From: Neostapfia colusana
Lineage: Eukaryota; Streptophyta; Magnoliopsida; Poales; Poaceae
Direction of reading: 5' to 3'
DNA: 64,000 nt
Assembly (NCBI GenBank): GCA_030760725.1
Contig: JASWHV010000009.1
Coordinates: 92,244,780 to 92,308,779, forward strand
Part shown: positions 47,831-60,432 of the stretch, piece by piece
Numbering within the stretch: position 1 is the stretch's first letter
Layout: each line of letters starts with the position of its first letter
Notes under the pieces: model-generated
The model's database searches: none
Told to the model about the DNA's origin: nothing
Seen by the model: only the letters and a program-made list of their open reading frames with translations
Program-made: the position numbers and the translations under genes

Positions 47831-48124
47831 ATGAGCTAAACATCTTAGACTCTAGGAATGTGGTTTGAAATGTTGCACATCTGAATGCTAGTAGTCTGGA
47901 ATCTTTAGGAATTTTCACAAACTTCAAAAATATGCATGATTGTGAAAACTTGTTCCCCTTCTAATTTTCTCTCACATTATTTTACCTAATTATGTTTAGA
48001 TATATTATGGTCATCATCTAATTGTGTGCTTTGATATATTGACCATATTTATCTAATAGAAGGTGAAAGTAAATTTACCTTAATCACTCTTGGCGAAATA
48101 CTAATATATAGGATTTTTTCAGCC

Positions 48125-48785
48125 TTCAAGGACCAGACTAGTCCGCCCTATAGGCCGGACAAGTCCGGATACCTTAAATAGTCTGGGATGCAACAGACAA
48201 GTCTACAACGGACTAGTCCAGACTGCACCCGGACTGCAGACTAGTCCGTACATAGTCCGACATACCGGACTAGTCCGGACAGCACACCGTACTATTCCGG
48301 CCCCTGGAGACTTAACCTCCAAGGGTCGGGCACGACTCCTCTCTCTCTCTCTCTCTTTCACCTCTACACTTCTCTTCTCCTCCAAAACTCGCCCTAATTG
48401 GCGATTTTGGAGCTCTCCCTCAAATCCCTCGAAGGAATCCTCGATCCAAGGCTTGTGGAGTGCGGGGAACCCTTTCCTGACCATCTCCGCTCCTTCGATC
48501 CGCGAATTTCATCAAATCTCTTCGTTCTATGGTACTTTTTGACCTAACTCCCATTTTTCTCAAATCCCTTATTTCTCGGTCATATTTCTAGTGCCTTAGG
48601 CCTTCCCTAATGTCCTTATTTCATATTGTTGCATTCCTTGTAGTATTGCGTCTAGTTTTTGTGAATTTGTGCTCAATTCGCTTAAGTGAGGGTTTAAAAC
48701 TGTAGAGTCCGGACTAGTGCAGACTCAGGCCAGACAAGTACGGTCAGGGCGGACTAGTCCGCCCCTTGCCCGGACAAGTCCGGCT
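48125..48785. repeat. Cluster of CGGACTAGTCCG-type palindromes
   Basis: Two groups (about 48130-48300 and 48708-48783) of near or perfect palindromes: CCGGACTAGTCCGG at 48265-48278 and GCGGACTAGTCCGC at 48749-48762 are perfect; CCGGACAAGTCCGG occurs at 48155-48168 and 48770-48783. A CT run lies between them at 48339-48356. Sireviruses are reported to carry conserved palindromic motifs in their non-coding ends; whether these are the same motifs I cannot say. Confidence 0.7.
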
Positions 48786-49349
48786 GGTGTAGTTTTTGAG
48801 AGGGACCACACCGCCCATTCACTCACGGGGTCATGCCAGTCGCCCGGGAATCGCATTGGGTGGTGTCGTGATACGCGGCACTCAACATTACACATATAAG
48901 GAAACATGTATTACTTAAATCAAAAGCGGAAGCTTACAACTGCTTCTTTGTAAATAATTTACATCAAATAACTACAGCAGAAGACTAGTCTATCTCACGT
49001 TTCATATTCACTAAGCACTCAAGAAGAGGTCCAGCCCGCGGACTCTTCTCGCTAGCAACACGAAGTCATACGGCAGCGGCTGGGTTCTCCACGTGTTAAA
49101 CGATTCGGAAGTCTCCGAGTCTCACCGGACAACCTTCTCAATAGCACCGAGGTTAACTTGCAAAACCACTCATATAGCAAGCGTGAGCACATAGGCTCAG
49201 CAAGACTGACCCGGCTCACCTAAACATGTAACTCTAAATGCTCGAATTGCAATGTCAAATAGAAAGGTAAGTTGCAAAATACACGCCTGTTTAGTTTGCT
49301 CTTACTTTCAAGTTTTAGCAGCAAGTTGTGGAGAACCTCACGCTAAAAC

Positions 49350-49394
49350 ACATGAGAGATCCGCAATCAAACAAGAAACACATTTCTCTCATGT
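49350..49394 (-). other. LTR stem-loop HP1, D LTR
   Basis: ACATGAGAG pairs perfectly with CTCTCATGT; the 27-nt loop holds CAATCAAACAAGAAAC, the complement of the E loop core. Identical stem in S1 (1444-1488). Confidence 0.68.
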
Positions 49395-52300
49395 ACTTTG
49401 CCCAAGGTTGAAAGGAACTTTAATTAGCTCTAAACTACAGCAAATAATTAACAATCAAAGTCCATATTTCAATCAGCAACATTTTAACATGTATCTATCC
49501 TGTTCTTTCTACGTCACGGTACAGTGAACAAGTGACACTCACTGACCGCGAGGGACGGCGATTATAATCGATTTACACCTGCAGGGTTACCTGAATAACC
49601 CGTCACGTACGCCTGTACTTGATGTTGCCTACAGCAACCATCACGGACGTCGTACGCAACCACCTTTCACCCGTTAGCCAAATGTTGAACCGGTCCTATC
49701 ATCCCGAGCAAGAGGTCTCTGCGCGCGCATCCGCAGTGCCGCCAGCCGATTTACACCTCGAGCTCTCAACCTAACCTGTGAACGACAGGTAATGCCTCAA
49801 CACCCAGCTGCATGAATTTTCCTAGGATTTTTGGACCTAAGAATTGCCCAGAAATGATTTTTCCAACTCTGGGACATTTTCTGAAAAGTTTCTGTATTCA
49901 TTTGAATACAGTACTTTGAAATCTGAATTCTCCCACACAATTAAACTCCAAAGAGCTGACATTTTTACAGGATTTCAATAACATCCTCAGGATTATTCTG
50001 GCAAAAGTTGAGGATTTTTAGATAAACCAAACTCCCTCAAAAATTCTTTTACTGTTAAGTTTCAAAGAATTTTCCAGAATTAATTATTGACTTTCATACA
50101 AATTGGGTTGCATATTTGGATAGAGTATTTCAATCTGAATATAACACAATTTGAATCACTAAATTTGGAGGTTCCTACACAAAGATATGAGCTTTACATG
50201 AATTGGGGAAAAACTGTAAATGAGCTCTATTCTATTTTTCCAATTTTCAGAGACATAAAGAATTAACACCACATTTGGCCAAGCAAATGAGGTCCAATTC
50301 TTATGAAATTTTTACTGGAGTTCAAATGTTTTTGGAAGAATCTCCTGCCCAAATCTGGGAATTTGCCAATACACAGAACTCCTGGAAAAATTCCTACAAA
50401 TTTTTCCTTATATGAATTAATGAGCCAAATCCAGGGATTGTCATAAATATTAGGCTGCACCGCTGGATAGTACTCTTAGAGAGGAATCAAAAATATTTAT
50501 TTCACAATTTTTGGAGATTTCTACACAAAGTTATGGCTCTCCAAAGTTTGAACTAAAATGGGAAATTCTGGAAATGTTGAAAACCTGCCCGTGGGTCCCA
50601 CCTGTCATCCCTAACCTTCAGCCTCGCGCCAAACAGGGCAGTGGCGGCTCCCTATGGCGAGGGTCACCGGAAAGGACCTTCCCAGCCACATCCAGCCCCC
50701 CTGCTGGTTGCCCCCCCCCCCCATTTTCCCCCACGCTGAACCTGTTGGTGAGGTCGCGGGGGGCTGAAACTCGCTGGAAAACAGGGTGCACTGACAACAG
50801 CAAACCCTAGGGCTCCGGTGAGGTCGTGCACGCTGAATTCTCCACCAAATGATCGGTTCTTGGGCTCTAAAGCACCAGGGGATCATTTAGAAGACCGACA
50901 TGAGGTCTAAACAAGCCGGGGAGCGCTCCAAACCTATCGGCACCGTCCACCCGATATGGTCCAGCGGTAGACCCTCAAAAAGAACTCGGATTCCACGCTC
51001 TACACTCAATTTCTTGGTCTAAAATCGATGGAGGAGGTGTGCTAGGCAGTTAAGCTTCTGTGTGTGAAGTTTGAAACACAACAAACACGATTTGAGGATG
51101 AATTTTGCAATTCCTTACCTCAAGGTCAGTTTCTGCCGCCCGGGAGAAAATCCTGAAATTCTGCCTCTGTGATCAATGGCTAAGCCTGATCTTCGGAGGT
51201 GAGCAACCAGACTTGTAGGTGCACCGATGGGGTGGCTTGCTTGGGTGTGATCACTCCTGGTTTTAGCTGCCCACGGAGACCAGTTTGGTTTACTTCAGTT
51301 TCAACTCGGGAGCAGCAGAGACTTTTCTGTTTCTAGGCACCGGTGAGCTCGGGACAGTGGAGGAATGGTGCTAGCCGGCTAGAGCATGAGTTAGCGCTGC
51401 TATTTGCTGTATAGACCGTGATCCTTCGACGATCGGCCGATGGTGTATGGTTGGGAGAATGGAGCGCGGCACAAGGCTTGCAGGGAGAAAGGAACAGGGC
51501 GAGGTGAGCTCCGAATGAGGAGAAGAACTCGCAATGTGCTACGCGCGTGGAGGATAAGAGCGAGGCGAGGTCGGGAGAGCAGGAGCTGAAGACCGCAAGC
51601 CATCGACGTGGTTGGAGCAGCTGGCTGTCGAGCGCATCCAGGAGAAAAACAGAGTCGGTTGTTGAATTGGGGTGTATGACATGTGGGTACGTCCCTTTTA
51701 TTTGATTTCTCCACTGTGCTTTCTGATTCCCACGCAAACGTTGTCCAAATCTCGCCAAATCTGGAGGATAGAACCAACATAATGTGAGGAATTTGAATAT
51801 GAAATCTGATTTCAAAATTGAGCACATTTGGTTCAGTTTCCAAATTCAAATTTGAATTTGAATGTGCTCGCAAATATTCCTTTGAATAAATGGTAGATGA
51901 GCTCCAAAATTCTCCAAACTTGGAACTTAAACTCTTGAATACTTGAGGAATGCATTGGTGAATTCACTCGAATGCATTTAGACAATCTGATCATGAATCC
52001 TTTTAAATGATTCAAATTTGTGTTTAAATCTCCCTCATCTTCTACTCACAAAGGATGTGCACATGAATGAGATTGGTGGAGTGAATTTCTTTCCTCATGT
52101 CAACCTGTGTAAAGCATGGGCTAAAGAAGATTTTTAACTCCCTCACATGACCTTTTTGGGGTTCATTATTTCATGTGACACATGATCAAGAAATTCCTAT
52201 GCCTTAACTTTGTTTTGTAAGTTGAAATCAAACTCTCCCAAAATATCTCCACAGTTTGCAAATGAGGAAATGCAATTGTGTGGAGTTAAAAACTGAACTG

Positions 52301-52715
52301 CCTTTGGATAATTGGGCACAATTTATGCAAGTTCAATTATGTATTTGAATTCATTGTACATTTAAGTCTATTTGGAAAAATGGATAGCAAATATCTTCAA
52401 AAATTCATGAGACTTTGCCTACCGCCTAATTTGGACCTAAATAATTCAAATTTGGAACCTGATCTTTTGTTTGGCTGCTGCGAATGAGGTTTTAATCACA
52501 ACAATTTGCATTCCTATTGTTGCCCTCATTTGAAATTGGAGTTTAAAAATCTGGATCCATTTCCACTTGCACATGAGAGCTTACACCTGGGTTTTAAAAT
52601 AACTTTGTCCCCCAACACTCAATTGATCCTAGTCTAGAGTGGTGGAACACTCATGTGTGTCATAATATATGAAAAAATTTAAAAAAAAATCAAAATTTTC
52701 ATAACTTGAAACCAA

Positions 52716-52720
52716 ATGGT
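52716..52720. repeat. Target-site duplication ATGGT, left of element C
   Basis: ATGGT at 52716-52720 and 63782-63786. Confidence 0.93.
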
Positions 52721-54530
52721 TGTCATACCCGGTTTCTCCGAAGAACAACCGAGTGAATATCACATGTATGCCAGGATCATTTTCTCATACATGTGACGAC
52801 AAATAGTGAAGCATCATTTATTACAAGCCAGGTGTCAAATATAAATATGTCTTACAAAGCATACGTCTCGATGGACGATAATAAGTTCATAACATGTAAA
52901 TAAACTAGCAGCGGAATATTATTCTTGTGGGCTCCGTCACAGGCGTTGCCCGGGGGACTCCATGAACCTAGAATCCTTCTTCGGGTCCGAAGTCTTGGTC
53001 ATTGAACACCACATCATCCCCTTGACCTGAGCAGCAATTTAAACCAACAAATATGCAAGGTTGAGTACCGTTGGTACTCAGCAAGTGTGGGAAAGTTATG
53101 TCATGCATGGCTAGAATTATTTTAACAGTTTTCAGAATTATTTCCTAGCCTAAAAATGTGTTTCCAGAACTAATAAATATGAACAACACCCAAACAGATT
53201 TCATTTCAGCCTAAAATTTATTTTTAGTTCATTCTAAAGTTTTCCAAGTGTTAGTAGAGTTTAAACATGAATTAGCACTTGTGTTTGCCTTCCTTTTAAA
53301 TTTAAATCCTAGTCACACATACAAATTTCTAAATTTAATACCATATAGGGTCAAAAAGGTAAATTCACCCCACTACAGGGTCTATTATATTATTTCATAA
53401 ATTTCCAGGGGTCTAGCTACACATAACCGAGGGGTTTTCTTAATTTTTATTAAGACCAGGGGCCAAAACTGATTTTTAAACGAATTTACACAAATTTATG
53501 AAGTTCCAGGGGCTAGATCAGAAGTTTCTGGGGCTAGCTCATGATTTCCGAGATCCCCAAGGGGTAGCGCGTAAGAATCCCGGCCTTTATAATGCGGGGC
53601 CGACGTGGACCGTCCGATTTAAAACAGACGGCTGATATTATAACATCGAACCGGTACGTGGGGGTTTTATGTCTACCGTGCGATTTAAAATAGACGGCGC
53701 ACAAGCGGCCACGTCGCCCTGGCCGGAGCCAGCCCACGCTGCCCGGCGGTGCGCGGCGGTGGGAGGCGGCGATCTCGCCGGAAAACTTCGGATCTTCGTC
53801 TATTCCTCCCAAAACTGGGATTTCATGGCATAGATCGGTAGAGGGGAGGTCGAGGATCTCACCTCGGGGTTTTTCTTGAGCTCGGAGACCCTGGAAGGCG
53901 GTCGGCGACGAGGTCCGAGATGGAATCGCGGCGATGCACGTCGGAGTTGGGTTTAGAGCGCAATCTACCGAGTTTTCTGCACCTGCGTGTTTCCCCGGAG
54001 GCGGTGGAACAAGATCGGCTCGTTAGATCATAAATCCCGAGGTCGAGAGAAAAAGGTGATCGGAGCTTCGGTTCTCACCAGGAGGAAAAACAGCCGATCG
54101 GGTGGGGAAAACGGGGCGATGCCGGCGTTTATATAGACGGGGGAGGGCGGCGTGTCGGTTGTGATCGAGTTGGAGTCGCCCGGGACCAGAATTCGGCTGG
54201 GGAACGCGGTTTTCCGGGGCAGTTTGGATTCGGGAGAGAGAGAAGTCTGGGGTCGGCCGAGCGCGCGCGAGGAAGAAGATAACGGCGGGCCCCGCGTGTC
54301 AGTGAGCGGGAGAGAGGAGCACGCGGCTGTGGGCTGGCGCGGGAAAAGGTGGGCCGGCTGGTGGGTTTCGGCCCACTGGCCGGGGTTTTTTGTTTTTCTT
54401 TTTCTTTTTCCATTTCTTTTCTGGTTTTGATTTGAATTTGAATTCCAATTTGAATTTGAATTTCTGCACCACATGCGATACGTCCAAAATTTTTTAAATT
54501 CCCCTCTTAACAGAATTTTGGGGTGTTACA
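52721..54530 (-). repeat. 3' LTR of element C (internally deleted)
   Basis: 1810 bp, TGTCATACCCGG to GGTGTTACA. Compared with the 5' LTR it lacks about 1.6 kb (break near 53123; equivalent of about 60750-62360). TATA complement 54128-54135; hairpins 52761-52795 and 53062-53080; AATAAA complement 52817-52822. Confidence 0.9.
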
Positions 54531-54535
54531 GCTCT

Positions 54536-54568
54536 ACCCCCCTTAAAAGAAATCTCGTCCTCGAGATT
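54536..54568 (-). promoter_or_regulatory. Polypurine tract and adjoining stem-loop, element C
   Basis: Purine tract (minus strand TTTTAAGGGGGGT) at 54536-54548; next to it AATCTCG, loop TCCT, CGAGATT at 54551-54568, seven perfect pairs. Confidence 0.75.
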
Positions 54569-54575
54569 GGTGGTT

Positions 54576-57500
54576 CTAGGAAAACAATTCCGGAAACTGT
54601 GTCTTAAGCTCGTCTTCTCACTCCCATGTGGCTTCCTCTTCCGAGTGATGATTCCACTGCACCTTGCACATCCGGAATCTTTTATTTCTTGTGAGGCGTT
54701 CCATTGTCTCCAAAATCTTGACCGGTTGCTCGGCATAAGACAGATCCTCTCGTACGTCAACCTCATTCATGGGTAACATCTCTTCAGGCGTCCTTAGACA
54801 TTTCTTGAGCTGTGACACATGGAATACATCATGCACATCCGATAGGCGAGCCAGTAGTTCTAGTTGATATGCCACTTCGCCTTTCCACTCCAGAACTTGA
54901 AAGGGTCCGATGTATCGAGGTGATAACTTCCCTTTCACCTTGAACCGACGAAGTCCTCGAATAGGGGACACCTTGATGTAGACATAGTCCCCCACGTTGA
55001 AAATGAGCTCTCTTCTCCGTACATCGGCATAGCTCTTTTGTCGTGTCTGTGCTATCCTCAAGTTGTTGCGAATTTCCCTCACTTTCGCCTCGGCTTCTTG
55101 TAGTACCTCGGGTCCTAACACTTTACTTTCCCCGGCTTGGTTCCAAAATAGTGGAGTTCTGCACTTTCTCCCATACAAAGCCTCAAACGGTGACATCTTC
55201 ATACTAGCCTGATAGCTGTTGTTATATGAGAACTCCGCATACGGTAATTTCTTATCCCAACTCCGATTGTTTTTGAGTGCACACGCTCTCAGCATGTCCT
55301 CAAGGATCTGATTGGTCCTTTCCGTTTGTCCGTTAGTCTGAGGATGATAGGCAGAGCTAAAATTCAGATGAGTTCTCATGGTTTCATGTAACTTCTGCCA
55401 GAATCTTGAGGTGAACTGTGTCCCTCAATCTGACACTATCTTCTTTGGCACTCCATGGTAACACACGATCCTTGACATGTACAACTCCGCCAATTTGGAT
55501 CCGATGTAGCTTTCTTTTACGGGAATGAAATGAGCTACCTTGGTTAGCCTGTCGGATGATGACCCATGTCGAATCATATCCTGATTGGGTCCTGGGTAGT
55601 CCCACTACGAAATCCATACCGATTTCTTCTCATTTCCATTCAGGCACTTTGAGTGGTTGCAATAATCCCACAGGTCGTTGATGTTCTGCTTTCACCAACT
55701 GACATGTGTCACATAGGGCAACATGTTCCACGACATCTCGCTTCATGCCATACCACCAATATCTGCTCTTGAGGTCATGATACATCTTCGTACTCCCAGG
55801 ATGAATGGAATAGTCTGAATCATGAGCCTCCATCAAAATCAATTCACGGATTTCCTTCACTTCAGGAACACAGATTCTTTTCCCGTGCCACACCGTACCT
55901 TGTTCATCCTCTCTGAACCCAGGGGCTTTATTTTCCTTGATGAGTTCTCTGATTTCATGTATCTTCTCATCAGTCTTTTGACCGTTGCGTATATCTTGCT
56001 CTAATGTGGAGTCCACTTACATGGCGATGGCTTCACCTCTATTCACCAGACATAGATTGAGTTTTATAACCTCTTCCTTCAATTCTGTAGGCATGAACTT
56101 CAAGCTCAACCTATTGACCTGCACCTTCCGGCTTAAAGCATCTGCAACGACGTTCGCTTTCCCAGGATAATAGTTGATGCCCACATCAAAATCGTTGATC
56201 AGCTCTAACCATCTCCTTTGTCTGAGGTCGAGATCTGGCTGTGTGAAAATGTACTTTAAGATCTTATGGTCCGTATATATCTCTGTCCTTTTCCCCATCA
56301 AGTAATGCCGCCAAATCTTCAACGCGTGTACCACTGCGGCTAGCTCTAGGTCATGCGTAGGATAGTTCTTCTCGTGTTTCCGGAGCTGCCGGGACGCATA
56401 AGCCACGAGATGCCCCTCTTGCATGAGAACACATCCCAACCCGTTTCCAGAGGCATCGCAGTACACCGAAAAATTCTTCTGCATATCTGGCATAACTAGC
56501 ACTAGGTCTGTTGTCAATCTTTTCCTTTAGCTCTTGAAAACTCGTCTCACACTGCGGTGTCCATGTGAATGTGATTCCCTTCTCCAACAATTTGGTGAGG
56601 GGTCTCGAAATCTTGGAGAAACCCTCGATAAAACGTCGATAATACCCCGCCAATCCTAAGAAGCTTCGAACTTCCCCGACATTCTCAGGGGCCTTCCACT
56701 TCTGTACATCCTCGATCTTGGCGGGATCCACGGAGATTCCTCCCTCCGAGATTATATGTCTTAAGAAGGGAACTCTCTTCAGCCAAAACTCACACTTTCT
56801 CAACTTGGCATACAGTTGATGTTCTCTCAGCTTTTGCAACACCAACCTTAGATGTTCCTCATGTTCTTCTTCATCTTTGGAGAAGACGAGAATGTCATCA
56901 ATGAAAACCACCACAAATTTGTCCAGATATTCCATGAATACCTTGTTCATGAGGTACATGAAGTATGCCGGGGCATTAGTTAGCCCGAAAGGCATGACGG
57001 TGTATTCATACTGTCTGTACCGAGATACGAAAGCTGTCTTTGGAATATCAGTTTGCCTTATCTTAAGTTGGTGGTATCCCGACCTGAGATCAATTTTCGA
57101 GAACACACGAGCTCCCCTCAACTGGTCAAACAAGTCTTCAATGCGGGGTAATGGGTACTTGTTCTTGATGGTTACTTCATTCAACGCACGGTAGTCTACG
57201 CATAGCCTTTGGGTCCCATCCTTGTTGGGTACAAATATCACTGGAGCTCCCCATGGTGAGAATCTAGGACGAATGTACCCCTTCCCTGTCAATTCTCTTA
57301 AATGATCCTTGAGTTCTTCCAGCTGCTTGGAGTCCATCCGATAAGGTCTCTTGTATATCGGAGCTGTTCCAGGCACTAGCTCAATCGCGAATTCCACTTC
57401 ACGATCGGGAGGCATACCTGGCAACTCCTCCGGAAAAACATCTGGATATTCCCTGATAATCCTGATCTCCTCCACTTTCACCTCAACTTGATTTAATTTA

Positions 57501-59047
57501 ATGTCCCTCCTAGGCTCTTGTATTGTTATAAACTTTACTCTTGTGCCACTAGGGCGAGTTAGTTCCACCGTTCTGGTCGAACAATGGATGATTCCTTTAT
57601 GTTTGGTCAACGAATCCATGCCCAAAATAATGTCTATCCCTTGTGAATCTATCACTATGAGGTTGGCAGTAAATACTACCCCATTAATGTCTAGATTCAC
57701 CTTGGGACACACTTGTCTTGTCCTTATTTCTCCCCCTGGGGAGTTTACTGCTAGCATATGGTTCATTTGTGTCGTTGCTAAATCATGCTTCTTAACAAAC
57801 CCTTGGGCAATGAACGAGTGGGTAGCACCAGAATCGAACAACAGGGTTGCAATGTGTAAATTGGCAGGAAACTTACCAACTACCACGTTAGGTGCCTCTT
57901 GCGCTTCCTCCATGGTCACGTGGTTCACCCGTCCTCGCATCACATTCTGCTGTTGCGGCTGCACGGGCTTCTTCTTTGGGCACTTATGAGCGTAGTGCCC
58001 CACTTCACCACAGTTGAAGCATTGTACCCCAACCTTAGGTGCCTGGCCTTTGTTGTCTTGGGGTTGGTTCGGTGGTCCTTGTACTGCTAGTCAAGGTTGA
58101 TATGTGGGGCGAGGCTGCTGTACAAACTGACGTTGTGGCTGTGTTGGTGCTGACGGAGGCCTGAAGTTCGGGTTGTACCCTCTCGGTGCGAAGTAGGGTA
58201 CCACAGCATGGCTCGTCTGCCCTGCGGGTTGCTGCATCAGACGTGGGCGTGTGTTGCTACCCGAGGCTTGGTGTGACCATCCCGCCTTCCTCTTGTTTTC
58301 ATTTTCCAAGGCCTTCAGCTTCCTTTCTGCAACAAATGCTCTGTGCACCATCTTTTGGAAGCTTTCATACTCGTTGGAGGACATTGCACACTGCATTTCC
58401 GCTGTAAGTCCTTCTACAAAGCAATCCTGTTTCTGCTCATCAGTCCCTATGTCCCATGGAGCATAACGGGATAGTTGGGTGAATTTAGTGAGGTACTCCC
58501 TCACCATCATGTTTCCTTGCTGCAGCCCCAAGAACTCCTTTCTCTTGTTTTTAAGTTCACCCCTTGGTTTGTAATGGTTGCGGAAGCTACGCTTGAACTC
58601 TTCCCAAGTGATGTTCTCAGGGTCATGATGGGCGGCCACGTAAGTGGTCCACCAATCAGCAGCAGGTCCATGCAATTGGTGACAGGCAAACAGCACCCTC
58701 TCATACCCTTGGCATTGTATGATCCTCATCTTGCTCTCAATGGTCTTTAGCCAATCATCTGCCTCCAGAGGTTCAGCAGCACTTGCAAACTTTGGAGGTT
58801 GAGTCCCTAGAAACTCACTCAACCTTGGTTGGCGTGGTGCAGCATGTGGAGGTGGAGCTTGATGCAAGTTGGCCACCATTTGAGTCAGGCTCTGGATGAG
58901 CTGATTCTGATTTTCAAGTATTTGGTGGATGGGATCAACTCCTTCCCGACGACCACCCTAGTCTTGTCCTCCGGAAAGGTGAGGGTTGCCGGCCTCATCG
59001 TTGTTGTTGGCGGAGTTGGCACCACGACCCCTTCCTCTTCCGGCCAT
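54576..59047 (-). pseudogene. Gag-pol polyprotein of element C, decayed
   Basis: I place the start at 59047 (MAGRGRGRGANSANN), upstream of a TAG near 58960, because the frame matches the rest of gag. Order: gag; stop at 58091; knuckle region (MGHYAHKCPKK near 58003); protease DSGA; RT with FIDD; RNase H (YCDASGNGLGCVLMQ); integrase; APRYIGPFQVL-like region; chromodomain tail ending TAG at 54576. A one-base insertion near 56525 shifts the frame between RT and RNase H. Further stops lie near 56017 and 55630, and there are frame disturbances at about 55380-55600. Non-functional; family clear. Confidence 0.9.
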
Positions 59048-59358
59048 CTATCATGATCAACCAAATGTCAATTTAAAGCATTACGTATTAACTTACCAAT
59101 TTTGCTTGTTTAAACTTTAAAATTTTGAGACCTTATTTCATTTATATTTTCTGAGGATTTCATGTCTTACGCGAACATAAATGCACTCTTAATTCATATG
59201 GGTTCACACACCAAAGCAAAACAACCTGAAGACGAGGTTGTGGACAAACGCCCATGGCTTCCACAACTCACGTCACACACCAAGCATTAACACACCATTA
59301 ACTAAGGTAACGACTCGACTACTCGACAACCTGCTAAAGTAAGGGAAAGGACTCTACA

Positions 59359-60138
59359 CTACTCGTATCGCTGAGCTGGCTCCTCGGGATCTTCCTTGTT
59401 ATTGCGGCTGCCCTCTGACTCCGCTTTGGGTGGGGAAGCTGCTGGTGGAAAATGGCGGCGACACCTGCTCGACCGGCGATCTGGGGAGTCAGGAGTCCAT
59501 GTGTCATTCACGGTGACACACAGTTCATTCCCATCTCCTCTTTCTCTCGCCCTCAAGCTGGCTCGAAGCAACGCCTCAATCTCCTTCAGGGTATCACGTA
59601 CATCCTGAAGCTCCTGCTGACACTCCTGCAGTCGAGTGCTGAGCATAGCAGCATCCTCCATGCACAAGTCCATGTGCTCATGGGAAGTCCCCTGCTGCAC
59701 TGGCGGGTACTTGTACTCCGTTGTACCACTCTCACGCTGGAGGACATACATGTACTCAGTCCTGTCTAGGTGGCGACGATAGATGTGAGTCTGGCAGATG
59801 ATTGCCTCCAAGGTGACATCCTTCTCCGCATCGACCTGTGTCGCTCGACAAGCTGGAGAGCGGTGGATCTTGAGCAGCTGATTTTCGTGGATAATCCTCA
59901 TTTTTGAACTCCATTCTTCCCGCTTCTCACGGATGGTTCGGGTGGAGCTGTAGTGTATGATTAGCTTGCCCGTATTGCCGACGACTTGGAGCATGCGTCG
60001 AAGACGGTGCAACAAGCCTCCTATTGCCAATCCGTAGGAGAGGTACGTCACCGGACGATTCTCCTCTCTCAAGGCAAGGGATACTACCGGAACTCTCCCT
60101 CCTGTGGACTTGCGAGCGGTGCGAACCATGCGAACCAT
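59359..60138 (-). CDS. Extra ORF (orf0-like) upstream of gag in element C
   Basis: An undamaged 259-codon frame (MVRMVRTARKSTGG...) between the primer site and gag. I do not recognise a domain. Visible features: a basic, Arg-rich N-terminal half; a possible amphipathic coiled coil around residues 160-205 (STRLQECQQELQDVRDTLKE, then EALLRASLRA); a hydrophilic C-terminal tail rich in Ser, Arg, Glu and Pro. No signal peptide or membrane segment is evident. It has no stop while gag-pol downstream has many. I recall an ORF upstream of gag (orf0) being described in rice Gypsy elements related to RIRE3/RIRE8; homology to that is untested. It could instead be a captured host segment or a chance survival. 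Confidence 0.62.
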   Translation of the reverse strand: MVRMVRTARKSTGGRVPVVSLALREENRPVTYLSYGLAIGGLLHRLRRMLQVVGNTGKLIIHYSSTRTIREKREEWSSKMRIIHENQLLKIHRSPACRATQVDAEKDVTLEAIICQTHIYRRHLDRTEYMYVLQRESGTTEYKYPPVQQGTSHEHMDLCMEDAAMLSTRLQECQQELQDVRDTLKEIEALLRASLRARERGDGNELCVTVNDTWTPDSPDRRSSRCRRHFPPAASPPKAESEGSRNNKEDPEEPAQRYE

Positions 60139-60339
60139 CTAAAACATAAAGCATTTAAAATTGAGTTAGATAAGATTTTAAACAGAACTTCAATTTTGAA
60201 TAACAGTTGAGGTAAGAGGAATAAAGTGACCCTATTTAATAACACTTTTTAACCCACACCTTTGTAAAATAGTTTTTAAGAAAATAGGGTTCTTAAGTAC
60301 ATCAATTTCTACCTAGGTCCACGTTCCTACGGGCAACCT
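60139..60339 (-). other. 5' leader of element C
   Basis: About 200 bp between the primer site and the extra ORF; nothing further recognised. Confidence 0.6.
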
Positions 60340-60353
60340 GGGCTCTGATACCA
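60340..60353 (-). promoter_or_regulatory. tRNA-Met primer-binding site of element C
   Basis: Minus strand TGGTATCAGAGCCC, four bases from the 5' LTR end. Confidence 0.92.
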
Positions 60354-60397
60354 CTTCTATCACACCCGGTTTCTCCGAAGAACAACCGAGTGAATAT

Positions 60398-60432
60398 CAC
60401 ATGTATGCCAGGATCATTTTCTCATACATGTG
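60398..60432 (-). other. U5 stem-loop HP4, C 5' LTR
   Basis: CACATGTATG pairs perfectly with CATACATGTG around a 15-nt loop starting CCAGGAT. Copy in the 3' LTR at 52761-52795. Confidence 0.65.

Larger units (their letters stand above)
45721..48833 (+). mobile_element. Truncated Ty1/Copia remnant, Sirevirus-like
   Basis: Starts inside a Copia polyprotein with no 5' LTR, gag or protease, and ends at the D LTR. The protein resembles the Sirevirus/Opie group (IYVDDIIFGST, NSIALSTAEAEYVAAGSC, NPVEHSRTKHIDIRHHFLRD). No target duplication or LTR boundary could be identified; 47880-48833 is non-coding and contains the palindrome cluster. Confidence 0.82.

Noticed and set aside
54030..54474. 148-codon minus frame in the C LTR (repeated as 206 codons at 63105-63725)
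   Set aside because: The two LTR copies give frames of different length and the region contains the TATA box and purine-rich simple sequence; taken as chance.
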